The notes beneath the pieces are model-generated. The model did no database searches, was not told where the DNA came from, and saw only the letters and a program-made list of their open reading frames with translations. 64,000 nt of DNA from Bacillota bacterium (GTDB taxonomy: Bacteria; Bacillota; Clostridia; Lachnospirales; Lachnospiraceae), in the NCBI GenBank assembly GCA_023418475.1, contig JAEZZO010000042.1:124001-188000 (forward strand). The letters run 5' to 3'. Of this stretch, positions 23,778 through 32,999 are shown one piece after another (positions within the stretch are counted from its first letter, which is position 1; each line of letters begins with the position of its first letter). The translations under genes and the position numbers were made by a program.

Positions 23778-24707
23778 ATGAGTAATAAAAAACTGTTACA
23801 AAATGCAGTTGTAGTGTTTTTGACGGCATCCTTTTGCTGCGCTTTGTGGGGGAGTGCATTTCCTTTTGTTAAGATAGGATATTCCCTTTTTGGAATTACC
23901 TCGGGAGCTATTAATTCACAGATACTGTTTGCAGGAATGCGATACACAATTGCAGGTATTCTAACCTTGGCTGTAGGAAGTATTCTTTCAAAAAAAATTC
24001 TTGTACCTGCAACCGGAAACTGGATGAAAATAATTAATTTAAGTCTGTTTCAGACCATCATACAATATGTATTCTTCTATATCGGCATTTCGAATACCAC
24101 AGGGGTTAAGTCCTCCATTGTTGTGGGATCCAATGCATTAGTTTCCTTGCTTGTTGCCAGTCTCTTTTTTCATCAGGAGAAGCTGACTACACAGAAGATA
24201 ATTGGCTGTGTGATCGGGTTTGCAGGTGTTATCGTTGTTAATCTTAACAAAAGCGGTATGGGTGGCAGTTTTAAGCTGACAGGGGAAGGCTTTATTTTTC
24301 TATCTACGGTTTCCTATGCGATTGCCTCTGTTTTGTTGAAAAAATATGCAAAATACGAAAATGTTCTTACACTAAATGCCTACCAGTTCCTGATTGGCGG
24401 AGTAGCAATGATGACGGCTGGATTTGTGAGTGGCGGAAAGCTTGTAAATTATACAGGAGCATCGATTAGCATTCTGCTTTATCTTGGCTTTCTATCTTCT
24501 GTTACATACTGCTTATGGGGTATGCTCCTTAAATACAACCCAGTATCGAAGGTATCCGTATATGGCTTTATGACCCCGGTTTTTGGAGTTTGGCTGTCTG
24601 CGTGGCTGCTGAAGGAGAATAAGTTTATCGGTTATCAGTGTATTATAGCCTTACTATTGGTATGTGTCGGTATCTATATTGTAAACTATAATAAACCAGC
24701 CGAATAA
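23778..24707 (+). CDS. EamA/DMT-family transporter
   Basis: A 309-residue protein with about ten hydrophobic segments arranged as two EamA repeats (roughly 10-145 and 165-300), for example VVFLTASFCCALWGSAFPFV and, in the second half, FLSTVSYAIASVLLKKYA. Members export amino acids, nucleotides or other small metabolites; the substrate cannot be told. The start has GAGGTAAAG six bases upstream. It follows the QueG-like gene closely and is followed by a 470-base gap. Confidence 0.88.
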   Translation: MSNKKLLQNAVVVFLTASFCCALWGSAFPFVKIGYSLFGITSGAINSQILFAGMRYTIAGILTLAVGSILSKKILVPATGNWMKIINLSLFQTIIQYVFFYIGISNTTGVKSSIVVGSNALVSLLVASLFFHQEKLTTQKIIGCVIGFAGVIVVNLNKSGMGGSFKLTGEGFIFLSTVSYAIASVLLKKYAKYENVLTLNAYQFLIGGVAMMTAGFVSGGKLVNYTGASISILLYLGFLSSVTYCLWGMLLKYNPVSKVSVYGFMTPVFGVWLSAWLLKENKFIGYQCIIALLLVCVGIYIVNYNKPAE

Positions 24708-24965
24708 AAAAGAAAGCCGGACGATAACTTACCGATTAACAAGAGATCATAATAAGTTCTTTTATTACATATACTCCAATCATTTATTCGAAAATGAAAC
24801 TCATTACGAAACAAATATATTTTGTTAAAACAAGATATAAATTAAAAAAAAAAAAATATATTTTGGTAGAAATTTTATGTTACTGAGTTGAATTCAGGTG
24901 AATTTGCCAGGATAAAGTTGTTTCTTTTAGCATGTTTATGACGATTTTATCCTTTAACATGTATA

Positions 24966-24994
24966 TTGACAAATTACAAAAAAAGGTATATAAA
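24966..24994 (+). promoter_or_regulatory. sigma-A promoter of the yfhO-like operon
   Basis: TTGACA (24966-24971), 17-base spacer, TATAAA (24989-24994), 186 bases before the start at 25180. Apart from a 13-base A-run near 24844, the gap 24708-25179 shows no gene or strong hairpin. Confidence 0.72.
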
Positions 24995-25179
24995 TTTTTT
25001 CGAAAGGCGTTTACAAATGGGGTGCCATAAGTTAATCAATAGTACATAAGAAACATAGCTGCAGGATATTTATCGGCAGTTATCGGCACTATGTATTATT
25101 TAGTATACTTATGGCATTTCATTTTGCAGGAAAATAAATTCAGGTAGTAGTGAGGCAGTACGATGAGGCTTAGAGAGTA

Positions 25180-28041
25180 ATGATAGAAAGTAATATGGAT
25201 GAGATTTATAGCAAAGAGAATGATACCAATCAAATAGCCAGCAAAGAAACTGATAAAAAAGTGAATAATAATATTAACATCGAAAATATTAGCAACGAAA
25301 TTAAGATTAGAGAAATAATAAGTAGGGAAAAAAATACAAAGCAAAGAAAAAATAAAAAAAATTGTTTACAAAAAAGAAACATAGCAAAGAATAAGACAAA
25401 TACATACTTCATTTATACGGCTGCATTTTTATTGATGATACCATTTGTTTTCCTACCGTTTCTGCTGGAGGGCAAATCATTCGTATGGTATTTGGACGGG
25501 CTTGATCAGCATCTTCCTCTGCTTACCTTTTATGGAAAGCTTTTAAGGGGAATCGTATCGCAGAAGGGCTTTCCTATGATTGATTTTCAATTAGGACTGG
25601 GCTTTGATACGATGACAACAATGAACTATTATGTAATGGGAGACCCGCTAGCTTTACTGACCGTATTTATGACGTCTAAGAATTCGGTGATTTTTTATAA
25701 TTTTCTGGTGCTGCTGAGATTTTATTTGTCGGGTATCAGCTTTTTAATATTTGCTAAATATTGGAAGAAAGATGGCATACCTGCGGTAATCGGTGCCTTG
25801 ATGTATGTATTTTGCGGTTATGCTCTGATTGCAGGTATCAAACATCCTTTTTTTATGAATCCAATGATCTATCTGCCTTTATTGTTGTTGGGCACAGAGA
25901 AGGTTCTTCGGCGAAGTAAACCGTATTTGATGATTACCATGGTATTTATAAGTGCTGTCAGCAACTTCTATTTCTTATATGATCTGACAATAATTACAGT
26001 TGTATATATTATCTTCCGCTACTTTACGGTTTATAGGAAATCTTATTGGAATATGACCGTCGGTTTTCTGCTAACAGGACTTAGAACAGGCGGATATTAT
26101 CTGTTCGGAATTATTCTATCTGCCTTTATGCTTTTACCGGTTGTTTATGCCTTCCTGCAAAATGGAAGATTGAATGCAGGTCCGGAACTTCTCACCGGTT
26201 TATTAGCTTATAAGAACAGATACTATATTTCCTTTTTGCAGTCATTCATTGCCGCCGGAGTAACGCCGGGATTCTGGACATTATCCTCCTTTTCAGCAGT
26301 TACAGTACTAAGCTTTACGACTGCACTTTGTGAGAAACAGTTTAGAAAGCTGCGGATTATTTATTTGATGGTACTGGCAGGTTTAAGTATCCCTGCTTTT
26401 GGGTTTTTTATGAATGGATTTTCTTATACAGCAAATCGATGGTGCTTTTTATTTAGTTTTTTGACAGCTGTGACCTTTACTATAACCTATCCGAGTATAT
26501 TTGCCATGCGAAAGATAACAAAAATTGTGTTAGCCGCGGAAATTTTTTTATATGGTTTGCTGGCCTATTGTATTTTACCAAAGCAACCGGTAAAGAATGC
26601 ATTCTATTTATTGCTTTTGGTATTATTTGTTTTTCTTATCGTCCAGTTAAAATGGTTTCAAGAAAAACGGGTAAGAAAGGACCTGGCGGTATTAATACTT
26701 GTACTGGTTACAATTGGATTTAACGGGTATGCAACCTATTCACCTGATTTTGTAAACTATGCAAGCCAGTTTCTAAGTGAGAAAGAGGTATGTAAAGCGG
26801 TAAATATGGGTAATGCTTCTGGAATAGCTAAAATCCGGGATCACTCCCTATACCGAATTGATGCGTATGGTGATAAGGCTCTAAACAAAACATTGACGCT
26901 TGGATATAACGGAGTATCCGGATATTACAGTCTGATGGACGGTGCTGTGACAGAGTATTTAAAGGGAATGGAAATATTAAATCAGAAATCCTCCTACCGG
27001 TTTGACAATTTGGATAATCGGACAGTACCGAATGAATTAGCAGGAGTAAAATATTTTGTGACACAGAATAAAAAGGCGGTTCCGTATGGATACCGGCTGG
27101 TCAGAAAAATAAAGACGAAGGATAAGAGAGTCTACCTGTACCAAAATAAATATGCTTTACCAATTGGCTATATTTATAAAAATTATATTTTAAAGACAGA
27201 ATATAACAAATTAAATGCTATTGAAAAGCAAAATATTATGATGAAGGCAGTGGTGCTTGAGCAGGATACCGGTTATGCAGATAAAATTAACAGCATTACA
27301 GATACTGGAGTGCAAAAGCTTCACAAAGTTACGATTACAAGTGAGAATGCAGATTTTGCTGCCAATTGCATAAGGGCTTGGAGAACAGGAGCAAAATTAA
27401 CGGTTTCCTATCATGCAAAACCAAATACCGAGGTTTTTATCAGACTTGGAAAGCTTACGATAGGCAGGAAACATAAAATTATAACAGGTTTTTCGGGAGA
27501 AGGTAATCATAGTGCGCCAAGGAGGATTACGATAAAAAGTGCATATTTTAATTCCTATTTCGGAAAAGAAGATTACTTGGTGAATGCCGGATATTCTAAG
27601 GATGGCGGAGGTCGTATGGTCTTTACTTTTCCCAAAAAAGAAAGCTATCGCTGCGGCAGCCTTGAAGCATACAGTATGGATATGAATTATTATAAGGAGC
27701 AGGCCAAAGCACTCCAGGAAAATTCTCTTCGAAATATCCGACAAAAAAACAATCAGGTAGAAGGGGACATAACATTGCTCCGACCGGGACTTATGACTAT
27801 TGCAATTCCCTATAGCAAAGGCTGGAGTGCCTATGTGGATGGAAATAGACAGAATATTCTGAGAGGGAATGTGATGTATATGGTATTGCCTTTGTGTAGC
27901 GGAAATCATCATATTATATTACGATATGAGACGCCTTATTTGAAGGAAGGGTTCTTCCTATCCTTAACAGCGTTCCTTACGGGATTGGGAGTATTTCTTT
28001 ATCATTATCGGTTAAAACTATTTAAGTTCAGAAAGAAGTGA
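25180..28041 (+). CDS. YfhO-type multi-spanning membrane glycosyltransferase-like protein
   Basis: A 953-residue protein. The first 75 residues are highly charged, rich in Lys, Asn and Glu. Then comes a multi-helix region (about 80-510, 12 or more hydrophobic segments, with WYLDGLDQHLPLLTFYG in the first outside loop), a long soluble domain (about 520-925, including YSLMDGAVTEYLKGMEILN) and one last helix. This is the YfhO family (GT-C like). In Bacillus subtilis YfhO acts with CsbB (GT2) and GtcA (GtrA family) to decorate lipoteichoic acid; here a CsbB-like gene overlaps its end by four bases, and a gtrA-like gene lies at 3527. The start at 25180 has only a weak ribosome site; 25195 is an alternative. 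Acceptor polymer inferred only. Confidence 0.85.
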   Translation: MIESNMDEIYSKENDTNQIASKETDKKVNNNINIENISNEIKIREIISREKNTKQRKNKKNCLQKRNIAKNKTNTYFIYTAAFLLMIPFVFLPFLLEGKSFVWYLDGLDQHLPLLTFYGKLLRGIVSQKGFPMIDFQLGLGFDTMTTMNYYVMGDPLALLTVFMTSKNSVIFYNFLVLLRFYLSGISFLIFAKYWKKDGIPAVIGALMYVFCGYALIAGIKHPFFMNPMIYLPLLLLGTEKVLRRSKPYLMITMVFISAVSNFYFLYDLTIITVVYIIFRYFTVYRKSYWNMTVGFLLTGLRTGGYYLFGIILSAFMLLPVVYAFLQNGRLNAGPELLTGLLAYKNRYYISFLQSFIAAGVTPGFWTLSSFSAVTVLSFTTALCEKQFRKLRIIYLMVLAGLSIPAFGFFMNGFSYTANRWCFLFSFLTAVTFTITYPSIFAMRKITKIVLAAEIFLYGLLAYCILPKQPVKNAFYLLLLVLFVFLIVQLKWFQEKRVRKDLAVLILVLVTIGFNGYATYSPDFVNYASQFLSEKEVCKAVNMGNASGIAKIRDHSLYRIDAYGDKALNKTLTLGYNGVSGYYSLMDGAVTEYLKGMEILNQKSSYRFDNLDNRTVPNELAGVKYFVTQNKKAVPYGYRLVRKIKTKDKRVYLYQNKYALPIGYIYKNYILKTEYNKLNAIEKQNIMMKAVVLEQDTGYADKINSITDTGVQKLHKVTITSENADFAANCIRAWRTGAKLTVSYHAKPNTEVFIRLGKLTIGRKHKIITGFSGEGNHSAPRRITIKSAYFNSYFGKEDYLVNAGYSKDGGGRMVFTFPKKESYRCGSLEAYSMDMNYYKEQAKALQENSLRNIRQKNNQVEGDITLLRPGLMTIAIPYSKGWSAYVDGNRQNILRGNVMYMVLPLCSGNHHIILRYETPYLKEGFFLSLTAFLTGLGVFLYHYRLKLFKFRKK

Positions 28042-28973
28042 GCATTTTGGAAAAATTGACAGTTGTAGTGCCCTGTTATAATGAACAGGAGGTATTGCCG
28101 ATCTTTTATCAGCAAATAAGCAAAGTAGCAGCATCACTTGACGATTTAGAATTCGAATTAATATTTATAAATGACGGTTCCAAGGATAATACCTTAGAGA
28201 TTATAAGACAAATCAGAAAAGCAGATGGCAGGGTACATTACATCTCTTTCTCCAGAAATTTTGGGAAGGAAGCTGCAATCTATGCAGGGCTTAAGAAGGC
28301 CAGCGGAGAATATGTTGTTCTAATGGATGCGGATTTGCAGGACCCGCCTAAGCTGATTGGAAGGATGCTTACCGCTGTCAGGGAAGAGGGCTATGACAGT
28401 GCAGCCACCAGAAGGTCGGACAGAAGCGGAGAACCGCCAATCAGATCCTTTTTTGCAAGATGCTTTTATCGTATCATTAATAAAATATCAAAAGCGGATA
28501 TTGTTGACGGTGCGAGGGATTATCGCCTGATGAAACGTAATATGGTGGATGCGGTCTTGTCGATGTCAGAGAATAACCGCTTTACAAAAGGAATCTTCGG
28601 GTGGGTAGGCTTTGATACGAAATGGATGGAATATGAGAATGTTCAGCGTGCAGCAGGAGATACTAAATGGTCCTTCTGGAAGCTGCTGGCGTATTCCTTT
28701 GATGGCATTATTGCATTCTCTACTGCTCCGCTGGCGCTTGCTTCCATATTCGGCTTCCTGTTTTGCTTAATATCTATATTTTTAATTCTATTTATTGTGG
28801 TAAGAACACTGATATGGGGAGATCCGACCTCAGGATGGCCTTCCTTGGTCTGTATCATTTTTCTGATAGCCGGAGTTCAGATGTTTAGTATAGGAATACT
28901 TGGTCAGTACATTGCAAAGGCTTATATAGAAACAAAGAGAAGGCCTATCTTTATCGTGAAGGACGAAGAGTAA
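28038..28973 (+). CDS. CsbB/GtrB-like polyprenyl-phosphate glycosyltransferase (GT2)
   Basis: A 311-residue GT2 enzyme: LTVVVPCYNEQEVLP, FINDGSKDNT, DADLQDPP (metal binding) and the membrane-facing RDYRLMKR stretch are typical of dolichol/undecaprenyl-phosphate hexose synthases. Two C-terminal hydrophobic hairpins (about 230-255 and 270-295) insert in the membrane. It attaches a sugar to undecaprenyl phosphate, to be flipped and used by the upstream YfhO-like protein. The start is GTG at 28038 in a four-base overlap with yfhO (GTGA), so the two are translated together. A TTG at 28047 is possible. Confidence 0.9.
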   Translation: MSILEKLTVVVPCYNEQEVLPIFYQQISKVAASLDDLEFELIFINDGSKDNTLEIIRQIRKADGRVHYISFSRNFGKEAAIYAGLKKASGEYVVLMDADLQDPPKLIGRMLTAVREEGYDSAATRRSDRSGEPPIRSFFARCFYRIINKISKADIVDGARDYRLMKRNMVDAVLSMSENNRFTKGIFGWVGFDTKWMEYENVQRAAGDTKWSFWKLLAYSFDGIIAFSTAPLALASIFGFLFCLISIFLILFIVVRTLIWGDPTSGWPSLVCIIFLIAGVQMFSIGILGQYIAKAYIETKRRPIFIVKDEE

Positions 28974-28993
28974 AAATATTTTTATTAATCAAC

Positions 28994-29022
28994 TTGACAG
29001 TAATATACTTCGGTGATAGAAT
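28994..29022 (+). promoter_or_regulatory. sigma-A promoter of marR
   Basis: TTGACA (28994-28999), 17-base spacer, TAGAAT (29017-29022), about 130 bases before the marR start. Confidence 0.72.
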
Positions 29023-29152
29023 TAAATTGCTTCGATGAAAGAAGTATTATAGTGCAAAGACTATTGCTTTTGTGATAGTAATTATATTCAGGCACTGTTT
29101 CAAGTAATCGTTAAAACGACAATTTTTTCGTGGAGGGTTGCAGGTATAGATT

Positions 29153-29641
29153 ATGAAGGAAGAACAGTCCATAGAGAAATTTTTCTTTGATTTGATTGAT
29201 CAATGTAAATACCTTTTTTATCCGGAACAGTGGAACAATGCTTTTCTGGATTATTCCAAGAATGAGATATTTGCAATGCTTTTTGTCTACCGCAAGGGAC
29301 ATGCAAATATGACAGAGATAGCAGACTATATCGGTGTTCCGCTAAATACAGCCACTGGTATTATCAGCCGTTTAGAGAAGCGGGGAACGGTTATCCGAGA
29401 AAGAGATGTCTTTGATAAGCGGGTTGTCACAATCAAGGTCTGCAAAGAAGGGGAAGAATTCCTTCATCAGAGTTTTCAGGAAATTCAGCATTACTATAAC
29501 CTTTTAGTAGAGGAGATGACGGAAGAGGAAAGAGAGTTCTTATTTAAAATCATTGGCAAACTTTTTGAGATTATTATTAACGATCGGACGAAAGCAAGAG
29601 AAGAGGGAAATAAGAAGGTTAGAAGAATTACGATTGAATAG
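29153..29641 (+). CDS. MarR-family transcriptional regulator
   Basis: A 162-residue MarR protein: the winged helix is at about 38-110 (MTEIADYIGVPLNTATGIISRLEKRG, ERDVFDKRVVTIKV). The C-terminal dimer helix is followed by a basic extension that ends KKVRRITIE. The 74-residue protein two genes downstream ends GIRKVTIE, a noticeable match in two otherwise unrelated proteins. It has its own promoter and terminator, and precedes two ArsA-like ATPase genes; a palindrome between them (29701-29729) may be its operator. The ligand is unknown. Confidence 0.9.
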   Translation: MKEEQSIEKFFFDLIDQCKYLFYPEQWNNAFLDYSKNEIFAMLFVYRKGHANMTEIADYIGVPLNTATGIISRLEKRGTVIRERDVFDKRVVTIKVCKEGEEFLHQSFQEIQHYYNLLVEEMTEEEREFLFKIIGKLFEIIINDRTKAREEGNKKVRRITIE

Positions 29642-29672
29642 AAGGCACATTTTTATCGGGACTAGAAAAATT

Positions 29673-29699
29673 ATGAACCAGGATAGGTTCATCTTTTTT
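29673..29699 (+). terminator. terminator after marR
   Basis: ATGAACC/GGTTCAT stem with a six-base loop, followed by CTTTTTT. Confidence 0.8.
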
Positions 29700-29700
29700 A

Positions 29701-29729
29701 TAGAATAGTTCGGAATACGAATTATTCTA
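29701..29729 (+). promoter_or_regulatory. palindrome between marR and the first ATPase gene
   Basis: TAGAATAGTTCG and CGAATTATTCTA with a five-base centre; eleven of twelve arm positions match. It is a possible MarR operator. I could not place a promoter for the ATPase gene with confidence. Confidence 0.5.
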
Positions 29730-29858
29730 CAAAGGAAATAAAATAGCTCTAATTCGATTAATATGATACGATTTACAAGAAGTATAGTAAAAGCTTGCAA
29801 ATGAGATGGTGCAGGCTTACGACATAATGACGTTCTTATAAGAAAGGAAGGATATTTA

Positions 29859-31037
29859 ATGGGACGAATTATCATTTTCACTGGGAAGGGCGGAGTCGGA
29901 AAGACAAGTGTTGCGGCTGCACATGCAAGAAAAGCTTCGCTGAAAGGTTTAAAAACACTGATCGTCAGTGCGGATATGGCGCATAATTTAAGTGACCTTT
30001 TCGAGATGAAGATTGGAAAGGAGATCACAAAAATTGATGCTAATCTCTATGGTTTGGAAATTGACCCAGACTATGAGATGCAGTACAATTTTGCAAATTT
30101 GTTGAAAGCGATCAAAAAAATGCTTCCGGGTAAAGAGGGAGAGTTTGGCGATATTGATGATTTATCTATGTTTCCGGGAACAGAAGAGCTTTTCTCTTTG
30201 CTTCGAATTCAACAGATTTATGAAGAAGGAGAATATGAAGTTATTATTGTAGACTGTGCACCTACGGGAGAAACACTTTCCCTACTCAAATTCCCGGAAC
30301 TATTCGCATGGTATATGGAGAAGTTTTTCCCACTTGGAAAATTTACTATGAGGGTACTTCGCCCAGTATCACAAAAATTATTTAAGGTTGAATTGCCAGA
30401 TACTAAAGCAATGAATGATATAGAGAAGCTATATCTGAAACTGTTGGAGCTCCAGGAAATGTTAAAGAATAGAGAGGTTTGCAGTATTCGTCTGGTAACC
30501 ATACCGGAGAAGATGGTTGTAGAGGAAACAAAACGTAGTTATATGTATCTTAATCTCTTTAATTTTAATGTGGATGGTATATTTATTAACCGTATTCTTC
30601 CGGTTGATATGAATATAAGCTTTTTCGATGAATGGTTGAAGCTGCAATCGGATTATATAACAGAACTGGAACAAGTATTTGGAACACTTCCTATTTACAA
30701 AGTGAAATGGTATGACATAGAGATCTCCGGGATGGCGGCTTTGGATCGAATGGTAAAGGATGTATTACAGGAAGTTAATCTGTTGGAGGAAAGCAGATAT
30801 GTATGCAATGAGGAATACGAAAAGACAAGGGAGGGATATAAGCTTAGAATTTACCTCCCGTTTGCGAAGAAACAGGAGGTTATTATGCATGAAGCAGACA
30901 GAGATTTAATCATCCGGATTGGTAATTTCAAGCGAAGTATTCCTCTTCCGGATGCACTACGTAAATATAGTATATCCGGAGCTTCCTTTGATAAGGATTA
31001 CTTACAGGTACAATTTATACCAACGGAAAATATTTGA
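29859..31037 (+). CDS. ArsA-family ATPase with HSP20-like C-terminal domain, first copy
   Basis: A 392-residue P-loop ATPase. GKGGVGKTS (9-17) is the deviant Walker A of the ArsA/Get3/MinD class, and IIVDCAPTGETLSLLKFPE (about 128-146) is the ArsA signature with switch II. The C terminus from about 325 (YKLRIYLPFAKKQEVIMHEADR) looks like the HSP20-like beta-sandwich joined to ArsA in many bacteria. ArsA energises arsenite export and Get3 carries tail-anchored proteins, but no arsB, arsC or arsR is here, so an arsenic role is doubtful. The start has GAAAGGAAGG before it. A small protein and a second ATPase follow. Its regulator is probably the MarR protein. Confidence 0.88.
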   Translation: MGRIIIFTGKGGVGKTSVAAAHARKASLKGLKTLIVSADMAHNLSDLFEMKIGKEITKIDANLYGLEIDPDYEMQYNFANLLKAIKKMLPGKEGEFGDIDDLSMFPGTEELFSLLRIQQIYEEGEYEVIIVDCAPTGETLSLLKFPELFAWYMEKFFPLGKFTMRVLRPVSQKLFKVELPDTKAMNDIEKLYLKLLELQEMLKNREVCSIRLVTIPEKMVVEETKRSYMYLNLFNFNVDGIFINRILPVDMNISFFDEWLKLQSDYITELEQVFGTLPIYKVKWYDIEISGMAALDRMVKDVLQEVNLLEESRYVCNEEYEKTREGYKLRIYLPFAKKQEVIMHEADRDLIIRIGNFKRSIPLPDALRKYSISGASFDKDYLQVQFIPTENI

Positions 31038-31098
31038 TTAAGAAATAGGATATCGGTGATTAAGCTTATAGGTTTTGAAGAAAGGAAAGGTTATTCCT

Positions 31099-31323
31099 AT
31101 GAATAGAGAGTTTATGGTAAAGATGGTTAAGGCAAAACAGTTTCAATATGAAGCTATGAAAGAAATATTGCCGGAGAAAATAGTAAAACGGGTTGACAGA
31201 CTGGAGAGTGAATTTTTTGATATGGCTAGGGAGTGCATTCTGTCAGTTGTATCCGATGCCGAAAAAAATCAATCAAAAGATATGGATAAGGCTCCAGGGA
31301 TAAGGAAAGTTACAATTGAATAG
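31099..31323 (+). CDS. small protein between the ATPase genes
   Basis: A 74-residue, mostly helical and charged protein with no recognised family. Residues 1-45 look like a helical hairpin (FMVKMVKAKQFQYEAMKEI, then a second helix), and a short disordered tail ends GIRKVTIE, close to the last residues of the MarR protein (VRRITIE). The start at 31099 has GAAAGGAAAGG eight bases before it; a TTG at 31075 is less likely. It lies between two ArsA-like ATPase genes, so it may be their adaptor or client. Confidence 0.75.
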   Translation: MNREFMVKMVKAKQFQYEAMKEILPEKIVKRVDRLESEFFDMARECILSVVSDAEKNQSKDMDKAPGIRKVTIE

Positions 31324-31399
31324 AGGGTGATTCCTATGACTTCTTATTTGAAATAGTAAGTAAAGCACGAATATATAAATAAGCAGAAGTATTTCAAAA

Positions 31400-31418
31400 T
31401 GCGCCGAAAGCTTGCGCA
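31400..31418 (+). repeat. start-proximal GC hairpin
   Basis: TGCGC and GCGCA flank a nine-base loop, then GGAATGGAGTAAAGT and the ATG at 31434. Same type as at 20573. Confidence 0.65.
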
Positions 31419-31433
31419 GGAATGGAGTAAAGT

Positions 31434-32591
31434 ATGAGAATTATATTGTATACAGGAAAAGGTGGAGTCGGAAAAACCAGCGTAGCTGCAGCTACAGCAT
31501 GCCATATAGCCGCATCCGGCAAAAAAGTATTGGTGGTAAGTACGGATCAGGCACATAGTCTGGGTGATTCACTTGATATAAAACTAAACAATGAACCTTT
31601 AGAGGTAACAAAAAATTTGTATGCTATGGAAATAGATGTAATTACAGAATATGAGCTGGGCTGGGGAAATATGAAGGATTATATGAAACGTCTTCTGACC
31701 AGTAAAACCGGTGACAGCATAGAGGCAGAGGAATTGTTAGTGTTTCCTGGTTTTGAAGAGCTGACTGCTTTATTTAAAATGAAAGATATTTATGAGGAAA
31801 ACCTTTATGATGTTCTGATTGTTGATTGTGCGCCCACTGGAGAAACCTTATCACTTCTTAAATTTCCGGAAATGTTCGGACAATGGATAGAACAGCTTCT
31901 TCCTATAAAGCGAAAAGCAGTGAAACTTGCAGGTCCCACTGTTGAAAAACTGACTAAAATTCCTATGCCTAAGGATAGCCTTTTTGATGAAATTGAAGTA
32001 TTGTGTAATAAAATGAATGCACTAAGGGATTTAATGTGGAATAAAGAGGTTGTAAGCATCCGTATTGTAACAACCCCTGAAAAAATAGTAACAAAGGAAG
32101 CAAAGCGTAACTTTTCTTATCTGCATTTATATAATTATAATATCGATGCAATTATTGTGAATCGTATATATCCAAGGGAAGCTCTACCGGGTTATTTTCA
32201 AAAATGGATCAAAAATCAGGAAGATGCACTAAAAGATATTAGGGAGAGTTTTAATGGGATTCCTATTTTCTTTCTGGAACTCCAAAAGAATGAGCTAAGA
32301 ACAATAGAAAGGCTAAATGAGGTTGCGAAAACCTTATATGGAGATACTGACCCTGAGAATATTTTATTTCAGCAAATTCTATTTTCAATAGAGAAATCGG
32401 AGATAGGGGATGTTTTTCAAATAGCGTTACCCTTCTTTGAACTAAAAGATATGGATTTGTCACAAAAGGGAGACGAAGTAACGTTGATTATCAGAAATGA
32501 GAGAAGAAAATTCATACTTCCCAGTAAACTAAGAAATAAAGATATCTTAAGTGCAAAATATGAAGATGGATTTCTTAAGCTTGTTTTCTAA
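31434..32591 (+). CDS. ArsA-family ATPase with HSP20-like C-terminal domain, second copy
   Basis: A 385-residue paralogue of the preceding ATPase: GKGGVGKTS (8-16), LIVDCAPTGETLSLLKFPE (about 124-142) and a C-terminal beta-rich domain (FQIALPFFELKDMDLSQKG and VTLIIRNERRKFILP). Two related ATPases in one operon suggest a heterodimer, since ArsA proteins work as two linked halves or dimers. The start has GGAATGGAG, preceded by a GC hairpin of the repeat type. A strong terminator follows at 32596. Confidence 0.88.
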   Translation: MRIILYTGKGGVGKTSVAAATACHIAASGKKVLVVSTDQAHSLGDSLDIKLNNEPLEVTKNLYAMEIDVITEYELGWGNMKDYMKRLLTSKTGDSIEAEELLVFPGFEELTALFKMKDIYEENLYDVLIVDCAPTGETLSLLKFPEMFGQWIEQLLPIKRKAVKLAGPTVEKLTKIPMPKDSLFDEIEVLCNKMNALRDLMWNKEVVSIRIVTTPEKIVTKEAKRNFSYLHLYNYNIDAIIVNRIYPREALPGYFQKWIKNQEDALKDIRESFNGIPIFFLELQKNELRTIERLNEVAKTLYGDTDPENILFQQILFSIEKSEIGDVFQIALPFFELKDMDLSQKGDEVTLIIRNERRKFILPSKLRNKDILSAKYEDGFLKLVF

Positions 32592-32595
32592 GAGG

Positions 32596-32650
32596 AAAAG
32601 GACTATTGTAAGTGGGATTATATTCCATGACAATAGTCCTTTTGTTTTTG
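32596..32650 (+). terminator. strong terminator after the ATPase operon
   Basis: AAAAGGACTATTGT and ACAATAGTCCTTTT form a perfect 14-bp stem around a 20-base loop, then TTTTGTTTTTG. From here to 32871 nothing else is seen. Confidence 0.88.
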
Positions 32651-32871
32651 AGTTATATTTGTTACCATATATATAGGATATATAAAGAATATACCTAATC
32701 AGGCAAGAAATAAAATATGTAAGTGATGAATGCCTTTTATATATTATCGTTATATTTGTAGTAAATAACATTAATAAACTATTGAAATAATTATTTAAAT
32801 TCATTTATCAGATAATTAAAGTGCTTATACGAATATAAAAGATCAAGTTGACGTGGTTTAATAATCTTAGA

Positions 32872-32899
32872 ATGTAACATTTTTGCTATTATGTTACAT
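32872..32899 (+). other. left recombination site candidate (28 bp)
   Basis: ATGTAACA, a 12-base spacer TTTTTGCTATTA, then TGTTACAT. The same arms with a nearly identical spacer occur in inverted orientation at 33647-33674, on the other side of the recombinase gene. Confidence 0.75.
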
Positions 32900-32999
32900 T
32901 GCAATTATATCCAATAACTTGCATTATTGCAACATGTTTTGTGAATTTATGATTTTATTGTGCATAATCAGACAATTTAAAATTATATTATTATTTATA

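Noticed and set aside
24820..24840. Rex operator near TTGTTAAAACAA
   Set aside because: The four-base spacer of the consensus is missing, so the arms are too close; no redox gene follows.
29859..32591. Arsenic resistance operon
   Set aside because: ArsA-type ATPases alone do not support it; no arsB, arsC, acr3 or arsR is present.
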